Below, in pieces: positions 33,538 to 40,520 of a DNA stretch of 40,520 nucleotides (within the stretch, counting starts at the first letter, position 1; each line of letters starts with the position of its first letter). Made by a program: the position numbers and the translations under genes. The stretch is from Gemmatimonadaceae bacterium (GTDB lineage: Bacteria; Gemmatimonadota; Gemmatimonadetes; Gemmatimonadales; Gemmatimonadaceae). The notes beneath the pieces were generated by a model. It saw only the letters and a list, made by a program, of their open reading frames with translations, had not been told where the DNA came from and did no database searches. The DNA lies in the NCBI GenBank assembly GCA_019186945.1, contig JABAQJ010000003.1, positions 1 through 40,520 of the forward strand, in the 5' to 3' direction.

Positions 33538-34670
33538 CGTGGCTGGCACCGATTCTCGTTTTTGGCCTGGTCGTTTTTATCCACGAACTTGGTCATTTTC
33601 TCGCCGCCAAGTCGGTGGGCGTGTACGCGCCGCGTTTCTCGATCGGGTTCGGACGGCCGATCTTTCGGTACCGGCGCGGCGAGACGGAGTACGTCATCGG
33701 CATACTCGCAATCCTGGGCGGCTACGTGCGCATGGCGTCGCGCGAAGACGAGACGATGGCTGCGATCGAGGGTGGGAACGAGGAAGCGAAGGCGGGGCGG
33801 TCCGACTGGGATCCGGACGCAATGCAACCGTTTGGTCCGAAGCCGGTTCCGCCGAACCGATGGTTCGAATCCAAGCCACTTTGGGCCCGATTGTTCATTC
33901 TGATCGCTGGCGTGGCGATGAATGGCCTGCTGGCGCTGGCGATCAACATCGGCATCTTCGCCGCGAGTCCGCGTCAGATCCCGACGCTCGCCGTCGACTC
34001 GGTTGTGGCTGGTCGGCCCGCCGAGCGAGCGGGGCTTCTCGCTGGCGACAGCGTCGTGTCCGTCGACGGAGTACCGATGACCGTATGGTCGGACGTGCTG
34101 GACAAGGTACGGCGTTCGCCAAACGTAGCGCTGCAGTTCGAAGTACGCCGGGATGGCACTTCGCAACGACTCGTCGTGACGCCAGACGCGATCCCTGACG
34201 TGGAGGGCGACACGGCGAACCGGGTCGGGCAGATCGGCGTTCTTCCAGCGCTCGAGACTCAGCCGGTCACCGTGGGCTACGCACTGCGGGAGGGAACGCG
34301 CACGACCTGGCTGATGGGCAGTATGGTGCTGGACGTTGTTGGTGGCCTGTTCAGCGGTCGCGTCTCCATGACTCAACTTGGCGGGCCGATCGCAATCGCC
34401 AAGTCATCGGTGGAAGCGGCGCGGAGCGGGATGGAGGTATTGCTGTCACTCATCGCCTTCCTCAGCATCAACGTTGCCGTTCTGAACCTGCTGCCGATTC
34501 CTATCCTCGATGGTGGCCAGATTCTCCTCAACGCGATCGAGGGGGCGAGGGGTAGCGCGTTCAGTGCACGGACTCGCGAGTACATACTTCGGGCGGGCCT
34601 GCTGGCGATCGCGCTGTTGTTCGCGGTCGTCATGTTCAACGACCTCGGCCTCAGGCGGCTCTTCCCGTGA
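33531..34670 (+). CDS. rseP: RIP zinc metalloprotease (site-2 protease)
   Basis: A 379-residue inner-membrane protease. The zinc motif HELGH is at residues 18-22 in the first membrane helix. A central PDZ domain (about 145-215) and the second motif NLLPIPILDGGQ near residue 320 complete the family pattern. It cleaves membrane-bound anti-sigma factors and signal-peptide remnants. It overlaps dxr by seven bases and the next small gene by four (GTGA). Confidence 0.93.
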   Translation: MLTWLAPILVFGLVVFIHELGHFLAAKSVGVYAPRFSIGFGRPIFRYRRGETEYVIGILAILGGYVRMASREDETMAAIEGGNEEAKAGRSDWDPDAMQPFGPKPVPPNRWFESKPLWARLFILIAGVAMNGLLALAINIGIFAASPRQIPTLAVDSVVAGRPAERAGLLAGDSVVSVDGVPMTVWSDVLDKVRRSPNVALQFEVRRDGTSQRLVVTPDAIPDVEGDTANRVGQIGVLPALETQPVTVGYALREGTRTTWLMGSMVLDVVGGLFSGRVSMTQLGGPIAIAKSSVEAARSGMEVLLSLIAFLSINVAVLNLLPIPILDGGQILLNAIEGARGSAFSARTREYILRAGLLAIALLFAVVMFNDLGLRRLFP

Positions 34671-35059
34671 TTGGCCGGATGCTGGCCGTGACGCTCCTTG
34701 CGCTGACGGTGAGTTCGTCGGAGGCGATCGCGCAGTATCGGGGCGTTCGTTTCGAGATCACGAGTGTTGGCGACTCCACGTTCTCGTTCGCGTCCGGGAA
34801 CGAGAAATGGATCAGGACCGGACTGGTGGGGATAGCGGTCGATCCGAAACGGCGCGATGCGCTCGTGGCGCGGTTTCGAGTGATTTCGGTGCGGGCTGGC
34901 GAGGCCAGTGCGCTGGTGGAGGGTCAAACGACGAATCTGCGTACCGACCATGTCGTGGTGCTGGAGGAGCCGCGCCGCTCGTGGTACCGGCAATCCGCAT
35001 TTTGGTGGGGACTGGTGACCGGATCGGCGTTAGGCGCGTCAGTCGCGCTTGTCCGGTGA
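34667..35059 (+). CDS. Small exported protein, hypothetical
   Basis: A 130-residue protein with no recognised family. The N-terminus looks like a signal peptide (MLAVTLLALTVSSSEAIAQ). A short beta-rich middle follows (FEITSVGDSTFSFASG, GEASALVEGQTTNLR). The last 20 residues ([19 protein letters not shown]) resemble a membrane segment. The start is GTG 34667, overlapping the rseP stop; ATG 34679 is an alternative. Its last 21 bases overlap the convergent kinase gene. The coupling to rseP suggests an envelope role. Confidence 0.6.
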   Translation: MIGRMLAVTLLALTVSSSEAIAQYRGVRFEITSVGDSTFSFASGNEKWIRTGLVGIAVDPKRRDALVARFRVISVRAGEASALVEGQTTNLRTDHVVVLEEPRRSWYRQSAFWWGLVTGSALGASVALVR

Positions 35060-36694
35060 CGGTGTAGCGCAGATCATCCGGAACGGGATACGCATTGCCT
35101 GGCCCGCGGCGAGCGCGAAGTCCTGCTCGAACTGCGCGCACTGCGGTTTGTTGGCCGTCAGGTGGTAGGATCCGACCGGGAGCACGAGCGTGCCGTCCAG
35201 GGGCAACTGCCCTTCGCGCTTGATGGTGCCGTCGCCGGATGTGATGACGTAGTGAGCGCCAGGCGGCTGGCCCTCGATGGCGACGGTGCCGCAGCCCCGT
35301 GGTGCGAGGACGACATCCCGTGGGGCGCCGGGTCGCAGTCGGACGCTTTGCTCGTCGCGGGCGGACTCGCAGCCATCGATGGCGTCGACCGTCGCCACGA
35401 GCACGTATTCCGCCGGCTTCAAGGTATCCGCTCGCCAGTGACCGTCGCCAACGGAGACGCCGTTGACGCTGAGGTGCGCATCGTTGGGCGCGGTGACGGA
35501 GAGGCGCAGGACGTTGGCCGCCGCTCTGGCGGCGGTGTCACGGCGCGCGGGGACGGACGGTGCGTTTGTCGGAGACAGCCTCGCGGAGCTGGTATCAGGG
35601 CGCGCTGTGGTGTCCGACACGGGGGGCGCCACCATGGCAACGGTATCCGCCGGTGGCGCGGCTGGCGCGACGGGCGGCGTCTCGCGTGCGGTTCGCCAGC
35701 GCGCGAGCAACGGGACGGCGGCCGCGCCTAACGCGGCAACGGCGAGGACCGTCACCACCGCTACGCGACGCGATGCGCGCGTCCCGATGCTGGCCGTGGC
35801 GATTACTGTCGGAGCGGACGAAGGGGAGACGGCCATCGTCAGTGACCGGGCCGCCGAACCCTGACGGCGCCCGTCGAGGATGGCCGCGAGCTCGTCCGCG
35901 AGTTCCTCGCCTGTTACTGGCCGATCGTCCGGATGCTTGGCCAGGCAGCGGAGGAGCACGCGTTCGAGGCCGCTGGAGAGGGCGGAATTGAATCTGGTGG
36001 GCGGCGGCGCAGGTTCCTCCACGTGCTGGCGGGCGATCTCGTACCAGTCCTCGCCATCGAATGGGAGGCGTCCCGTCGCCGAGCGGTACAGGGTCACACC
36101 TAACGAATAGATGTCGGCACGACCGTCGAGCGGCTTGGCGCGTGCCTGCTCTGGGGCGAAGTACTGTGGTGTGCCGACGACCATGTTCGTCCCGGTCTGT
36201 TGCTTATGACCGCTGACAGCGCGCGCGATGCCGAAATCCGCTACCACGGCGTTGCCGTGCACGTCGAACATGATGTTGTCCACCTTGATGTCCCGGTGGA
36301 TCACACCTTCGCGATGCGCGAAACCCAGAGCCCGGGCGACGTCTATGCCCACGCGAAGAACGAACTCTTCGGGTAACGTGGGCGTTTTCTCGAGCTTGTC
36401 TGCCAGGCCGGTCGGGAGGTAGTCCATGACGAAGAAGACAGCGTCGCCTTCTTTCCCGACCGAATAGATTTTGATGATGTTCGGATGACGCAGCTTGGCC
36501 GCCGTAGAGGCTTCACGTCGAAAGCGTTCCTCGAAGGCGGGGTCGCCGGCGAACTGCGGTTTCAGGACCTTGATGGCGACGGGGATCTCGAGTTCCGGAT
36601 CGTACCCGCGGTATACCCACGCAAACCCACCGGAGCCGATCACCTCATCGACTCGGTACTTTCCCAGCGTCCTGCCAAGGAAGCGTTCAGGCAC
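35039..36694 (-). CDS. Membrane Ser/Thr protein kinase with extracytoplasmic domain
   Basis: A 551-residue Hanks-type kinase. The glycine loop is GSGGFAWV (20-27). Lys42, Glu61, the catalytic loop HRDIKVDN (133-140), DFG (153-155) and APE (180-182) are all intact, so it should be active. A membrane helix spans 311-331. The extracytoplasmic part is a Pro/Thr-rich linker, then about 150 residues of beta-rich repeats resembling PEGA-type domains ([16 protein letters not shown] and [15 protein letters not shown]), with no PASTA repeats. It may sense envelope state. It is transcribed away from rpsO. Confidence 0.9.
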   Translation of the reverse strand: MPERFLGRTLGKYRVDEVIGSGGFAWVYRGYDPELEIPVAIKVLKPQFAGDPAFEERFRREASTAAKLRHPNIIKIYSVGKEGDAVFFVMDYLPTGLADKLEKTPTLPEEFVLRVGIDVARALGFAHREGVIHRDIKVDNIMFDVHGNAVVADFGIARAVSGHKQQTGTNMVVGTPQYFAPEQARAKPLDGRADIYSLGVTLYRSATGRLPFDGEDWYEIARQHVEEPAPPPTRFNSALSSGLERVLLRCLAKHPDDRPVTGEELADELAAILDGRRQGSAARSLTMAVSPSSAPTVIATASIGTRASRRVAVVTVLAVAALGAAAVPLLARWRTARETPPVAPAAPPADTVAMVAPPVSDTTARPDTSSARLSPTNAPSVPARRDTAARAAANVLRLSVTAPNDAHLSVNGVSVGDGHWRADTLKPAEYVLVATVDAIDGCESARDEQSVRLRPGAPRDVVLAPRGCGTVAIEGQPPGAHYVITSGDGTIKREGQLPLDGTLVLPVGSYHLTANKPQCAQFEQDFALAAGQAMRIPFRMICATPSPDKRD

Positions 36695-36705
36695 TCCGTG
36701 ACGCC

Positions 36706-36734
36706 TTTACAGGGTGTGGTGGGATCAGTAAATT
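36706..36734 (+). promoter_or_regulatory. Promoter of rpsO
   Basis: TTTACA (36706-36711) and TAAATT (36729-36734) are 17 bases apart, a close match to the sigma-70 consensus in a high-GC genome. The leader to the rpsO ATG would be about 50 bases and contains GAGGA near 36779 as the ribosome site. Confidence 0.6.
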
Positions 36735-36792
36735 GCTGTGCTCCAAAGCACTTAGCTCACTAGCGCTACGGGATGCGCGAGGAATATACACA

Positions 36793-37053
36793 ATGGCTTT
36801 TGAAAAAGCAGCGACGATTTCCCGGTACAAGACGCATGACACGGACAGCGGTTCAACGCGCGTACAAGTCGCGCTGCTGACGGAGCGGATCAACTACCTG
36901 ACGAGTCATTTTCGTGGGCATGCGAAGGACCATCACAGTCGTCGCGGCTTGTTGAAGATGGTCGGCAAGCGCCGGCGCCTGCTCGATTACCTGAAGCGGA
37001 CAGACGTCGAGAGCTATCGCCAGATCATCGGCGACCTTGGTCTGCGTCACTAG
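36793..37053 (+). CDS. rpsO: 30S ribosomal protein S15
   Basis: An 86-residue protein of standard length. It has the family block [20 protein letters not shown] and [19 protein letters not shown], and ends [13 protein letters not shown]15 binds 16S rRNA directly. ATG 36793 has GAGGA about 10 bases upstream and gives the normal N-terminus ([16 protein letters not shown]). It pairs with pnp downstream, as in many bacteria. Confidence 0.97.
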   Translation: MAFEKAATISRYKTHDTDSGSTRVQVALLTERINYLTSHFRGHAKDHHSRRGLLKMVGKRRRLLDYLKRTDVESYRQIIGDLGLRH

Positions 37054-37074
37054 ATCTCCCTGGCATTCCGCAAG

Positions 37075-37107
37075 CGCGCGGGCGCACCAATCGGGCCCGC
37101 GCGTTTT
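37075..37107 (+). terminator. Rho-independent terminator between rpsO and pnp
   Basis: CGCGCGGGC (37075-37083) and GCCCGCGCG (37095-37103) form a perfect 9-bp stem with an 11-base loop, followed by TTTT (37104-37107). It lies 22 bases after the rpsO stop. In E. coli a terminator in the same gap limits read-through to pnp. Confidence 0.75.
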
Positions 37108-37188
37108 GTGTTCTGTCCACGCAATTCTTCGCTCCGGATGCACATGGTGCTGCATCCGCTCGCAGCGTTTCACGAGGGTATTCACGCA

Positions 37189-39435
37189 ATGACGCATCAC
37201 TTGGAACACACATTCGCCGGTCGCCGTCTGACGATCGAAACGGGGCGGATGGCGAAGCAGGCAGCGGGGTCGGCGCTCGTGCAGTTTGGCGACACGATGG
37301 TGCTCGCCGCGGTCACGGTATCAAACAAGACGAGTGCGCTGGGTTTCTTTCCGCTGACGGTGGAGTACCGCGAGAAGACCTATGCGGCGGGAAAGATCCC
37401 AGGCGGCTTCATCAAACGCGAGGGACGTCCGCACGACGCGGAGATCCTGGCGGCTCGTATCATCGATCGATCCATTCGCCCGCTGTTCCCCGAAGGTTTC
37501 AAGAACGAAGTGCAGGTGTTCGTCTACGTGATCTCCGCGGACCAGGAGAATGACGCCGACGTTCTGGGGTTGATCGCCGCGTCGTATGCGCTGTCGTCGT
37601 CGTGCATTCCGTTCGAAGGACCGATCGCCGGCGTCCGCGTCGCTCGAGTTGCCGAGAAGTGGGTGCTCAATCCCACGTTCCAGCAGTTCGCGTACAGTGA
37701 CATGGAGATCGTTCTCGCGGGATCGAGCGACTCCATCGTCATGGTCGAAGGCGGTGCCCTCGAAGTGTCCGAGGCCGATATGCTCGAGGCCTTGTCGATC
37801 GGGCACAACGGCATCAGGGAACTGATCGGTCTGCAAAACGATTTGCTCGCCCGCGCGGGCCGCCCCGAGAAGATGGCGTGGACCAGGACCGAGGTTCCGG
37901 CCGATGTCGTGCAGGCGGTGCGGGCTGCGGCCGAGGGCCGGATCCAGGCGGCACTGAACCAGAAGGAGAAGCATACGCGGGTGCAGGCAGTGGAAGAGGT
38001 GAAGCGCAGCGTCGGCGAGACGCTGAGCGCGGAACTGCCCGAAGCTGCGCCTTTCGTGCACGGCCTCCTCGACGATCTCGAGTACGACGCGTTGCGCGCG
38101 CAGGTACTGGGGACGGGCCGGCGAGTAGACGGACGCGCACCGAACGAGGTTCGGCCGATAGCGATCGACACGTCGGTACTGCCGAGGGCGCATGGCTCGG
38201 CGCTGTTCACGCGCGGCCAGACACAAGCCCTGGTTTCGTGCACGTTAGGCACCGCGGACGACGTGCAGCGGCTCGATTCGATCGACGCTGCGGCGGAGAC
38301 GACGAAGTCGTTCATGCTGCACTACAACTTTCCGTCTTTCTCCACGGGTGAGGTTCGCCCGGTCAGAAGCACCAGTCGCCGGGAGATTGGCCACGGGAAC
38401 CTCGCCGAACGTGCGTTGCAGGGTGTGCTTCCGCCGTTCGAGGAGTTCCCGTACACGGTGCGCATCGTATCCGATATCCTGGAGTCCAACGGCTCGTCAT
38501 CGATGGCTTCGGTGTGTGGTGGGTCGCTGGCGCTGTTCGACGCCGGCGTCCCCACCAGAGCCGCGGTAGCTGGAGTGGCGATGGGCCTCATCAAGACGGG
38601 CGACAAGTACGCGATCCTCACGGATATCCTTGGCACCGAGGACCACCTGGGCGACATGGATTTCAAGGTCGCCGGAACGGAGGCCGGAATCACGTCCATC
38701 CAGATGGACATCAAGATTGCGGGCCTCGACCTCCAGATCATGAAGGAGGCGCTCGCTCAGGCGCGCGAAGGGCGCTTGCATATCCTTGGCGAAATGCAGA
38801 AGGCGCTCGACGCACCACGACCGGACCTCTCCCCGTACGCGCCCCGCATCGTGACGATGAGCATCAATCCCGAGAAAATCGGGGATCTCATCGGACCGAA
38901 GGGGAAGACGATCCGCGGCATTCAGGAAGAGACCGGGGCGGAGCTGACGGTAGACGACTCTGGAACGGTTACCATCGCGGCCGTTGGCGGCTCGGCCATG
39001 GAGCGCGCACGCCAGATGGTGGCGGCCATCACGGCGGAGCCTGTCGTCGGCGAGACCTACGAAGGGACGGTGAAGAGCACCACGGCGTTTGGCGCCTTCG
39101 TCGAGATCATCCCGGGCACGGAGGGCCTGCTGCATATCTCGGAAATGCAGCACGCGCGCACGGAGCGGACGGAAGACGTGGTGAAGAAGGGGGATCGTGT
39201 CACGGTGAAGCTGATCGATCGGGACGAGCGAGGCCGGCTGCGTTTGTCCCGCAAGGCGCTGATGCCGCGTCCGGAAGGCGCGGATGGCGTTCCGGAGGGC
39301 GGCACGGAGGGAGCGACTGCATCCGACGGATCCGGGGCCGAACGGCGGCCGAGGCGCGATCGAGGTGGCGACCGCGAACACAGCCGTCACGGTGGGGGCG
39401 GACGCGGTCGTCGTCGCGATGGAGGCGAGCAGTAG
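37189..39435 (+). CDS. pnp: Polyribonucleotide nucleotidyltransferase (PNPase)
   Basis: A 748-residue 3'-5' phosphorolytic exoribonuclease. Two RNase PH domains (about 1-230 and 310-550) flank a helical linker. A KH domain (GDLIGPKGKTIRGIQEETGA) and an S1 domain (EGTVKSTTAFGAFVEIIPG) follow. The tail is rich in Arg and Gly (residues ~715-748, RRDRGGDREHSRHGGGGRG). Catalytic Asp residues are in the DILGTEDHLGDMDFK segment. ATG 37189 starts MTHHLEHTFAGRRL, in line with other PNPases; an open frame reaches upstream to 37108 without homology. Confidence 0.95.
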   Translation: MTHHLEHTFAGRRLTIETGRMAKQAAGSALVQFGDTMVLAAVTVSNKTSALGFFPLTVEYREKTYAAGKIPGGFIKREGRPHDAEILAARIIDRSIRPLFPEGFKNEVQVFVYVISADQENDADVLGLIAASYALSSSCIPFEGPIAGVRVARVAEKWVLNPTFQQFAYSDMEIVLAGSSDSIVMVEGGALEVSEADMLEALSIGHNGIRELIGLQNDLLARAGRPEKMAWTRTEVPADVVQAVRAAAEGRIQAALNQKEKHTRVQAVEEVKRSVGETLSAELPEAAPFVHGLLDDLEYDALRAQVLGTGRRVDGRAPNEVRPIAIDTSVLPRAHGSALFTRGQTQALVSCTLGTADDVQRLDSIDAAAETTKSFMLHYNFPSFSTGEVRPVRSTSRREIGHGNLAERALQGVLPPFEEFPYTVRIVSDILESNGSSSMASVCGGSLALFDAGVPTRAAVAGVAMGLIKTGDKYAILTDILGTEDHLGDMDFKVAGTEAGITSIQMDIKIAGLDLQIMKEALAQAREGRLHILGEMQKALDAPRPDLSPYAPRIVTMSINPEKIGDLIGPKGKTIRGIQEETGAELTVDDSGTVTIAAVGGSAMERARQMVAAITAEPVVGETYEGTVKSTTAFGAFVEIIPGTEGLLHISEMQHARTERTEDVVKKGDRVTVKLIDRDERGRLRLSRKALMPRPEGADGVPEGGTEGATASDGSGAERRPRRDRGGDREHSRHGGGGRGRRRDGGEQ

Positions 39436-39441
39436 GGGGTC

Positions 39442-40520
39442 GTGACGGACGCAGTGCGGATCGGGACCAACGGATACCGGAAGACCGTCCTCCCCAACGG
39501 GCTGACGGTAGTTTCGGAGACTGTCTCCGGTGTGCGTTCGGTGGCGTTTGGCGCGTGGGTGCGCGCGTCGTCGATCCATGAGCAGACGGCACAGATGGGT
39601 GTGTCGCACCTGCTCGAGCACATGGTATTCAAGGGGACGCATCGCCGGAGCGCGCATCAGATCGCGCTGGCGCTGGAGAGCCTTGGCGGCTCACTGGACG
39701 CCTTCACCGCGCGCGAGCACACGTCTTTCCAGGCACGCGTGCTGGACGAGCACTTGCGAGAGGCAGCGGACGTCGTGGGCGACCTGCTGTTCACGCCAGC
39801 GCTGCGGGAAGGCGACCTGCAGCTCGAACGTCGTGTCGTCCTGGAAGAAATCGGGATGGTGGAAGACACACCGGACGACCTCGTCTTCGAACTGCACAAC
39901 GCGGCGATGTGGGGACGCCATCCCTACGGCTTCTCGATCCTTGGCACGCGCGACACGGTCGCAGAGATGCCAATCGGCGTGTTGCGCGACACTCATGCCC
40001 GAGGCTATCAGCCACAGCACATCGTCGTGGCGTGTGCGGGGCACGTCGAGCACGATGCTCTGCTGGAGGTCCTGCGCCAGACCGGCTGGACGGACCAGCG
40101 GCGTGGCACGTCGGTCGTGGCGGCGCCGGCGCCGCCACAGGCGGAACCTCCGGTGACGAAGCACGTCGAGCGTGAGGGGGCGCAGACGCACCTGGTCCTG
40201 GCGACGCCGACCGTTCGCTACGGCGACCCGCGACGGTACGGGATCACGCTCATGAACATGTTGTTAGGCGGCGGGATGTCGTCCCGACTGTTCCAGCGAA
40301 TTCGTGAGGAACTCGGGTTGGCGTACTCCGTCTACGCGTTTCAGAACTTCCATGCCGACGTGGGGCTCGCGGGTACCTACGTCGGCACCTCGCCGGACAC
40401 GGCGGCGACCGCGCTGTCCGCGGTCACCCGCGAACTCGATCTGCTGTCGCGTGAGGGTTTCAGCGTTGACGAAGTGAGCGCCGGGCGACAGCAGCTCAGA
40501 GGGCAGTTGATGCTGTCGCT
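39442..40520 (+). CDS. M16 family zinc metalloprotease (partial, cut by window end)
   Basis: The frame opens at GTG 39442, seven bases after the pnp stop, with GGGGG just upstream as ribosome site, and runs without a stop to the last base. The 359 visible residues match the insulinase/processing-peptidase family. The inverted zinc motif is HLLEH (His56, Glu59, His60) and the third ligand is Glu136 in VLEEIGM. GGGMSSRLFQRIREELGLAYSVYAF marks the second, inactive M16 domain. Genes of this type often follow pnp in bacteria. The C-terminal part lies outside the window. Confidence 0.88.
   Translation, partial: MTDAVRIGTNGYRKTVLPNGLTVVSETVSGVRSVAFGAWVRASSIHEQTAQMGVSHLLEHMVFKGTHRRSAHQIALALESLGGSLDAFTAREHTSFQARVLDEHLREAADVVGDLLFTPALREGDLQLERRVVLEEIGMVEDTPDDLVFELHNAAMWGRHPYGFSILGTRDTVAEMPIGVLRDTHARGYQPQHIVVACAGHVEHDALLEVLRQTGWTDQRRGTSVVAAPAPPQAEPPVTKHVEREGAQTHLVLATPTVRYGDPRRYGITLMNMLLGGGMSSRLFQRIREELGLAYSVYAFQNFHADVGLAGTYVGTSPDTAATALSAVTRELDLLSREGFSVDEVSAGRQQLRGQLMLS

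Noticed and set aside
1-40520. CRISPR array
   Set aside because: No series of regularly spaced repeats was seen; the only close repeats are the pairs at 20-63 and 6627-6650.

Overview
The window is high-GC bacterial chromosome in two parts: about 6.7 kb of accessory DNA, then about 33.7 kb of densely packed housekeeping genes. Aerobic-type core enzymes, the succinylase lysine pathway, secreted M20 amidohydrolases, a PASTA-free Ser/Thr kinase and many GTG or overlapping starts fit a Gemmatimonadota-like organism. That assignment rests on gene content and style only and is not proven.

Positions 1-6758 look like the right end of an integrated island. It holds a truncated type I restriction gene (hsdR), a hairpin-rich segment leading into a MobC-type mobilization gene, two orphan genes, an OLD-like ATPase/TOPRIM nuclease, and an AbiEi/AbiEii pair with a clear inverted-repeat operator. 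It ends at a 3' tRNA fragment (about 6715-6758) that lacks its 5' half, as expected for an attachment-site copy. The intact tRNA and the integrase would lie left of the window.

Positions 6824-11625, on the minus strand, carry two tandem secreted M20 amidohydrolase paralogues. Upstream of them is a protein resembling a degenerate [FeFe]-hydrogenase catalytic domain with a proline-rich tail.

Positions 11789-21544, on the plus strand, run dapE-asd-lysC-dapB-dapA-dapD-aroA-cmk-rpsA. This is the aspartate-to-diaminopimelate (succinylase) route plus EPSP synthase, CMP kinase and ribosomal protein S1, mostly with overlapping stop and start codons. A strong hairpin follows rpsA.

Positions 21644-26458 encode a three-subunit biotin-dependent acyl-CoA carboxylase (probably propionyl-CoA), with an iron-sulfur RNA m5U methyltransferase gene lodged between the biotin carboxylase and carrier protein genes.

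Positions 26593-35059 hold the translation and envelope cluster rplM-rpsI-rpsB-tsf-pyrH-frr-uppS-cdsA-dxr-rseP, ending in a small exported protein. That last gene overlaps convergently with a minus-strand membrane Ser/Thr kinase (35039-36694).

Positions 36793-40520 hold rpsO, a terminator, pnp, and an M16 zinc protease cut by the window end.

A genome-style signal runs through the core: the rare Leu codon TTA is used almost only before a Gly codon, giving the recurring word GTTAGG. By eye this word is absent from the island.
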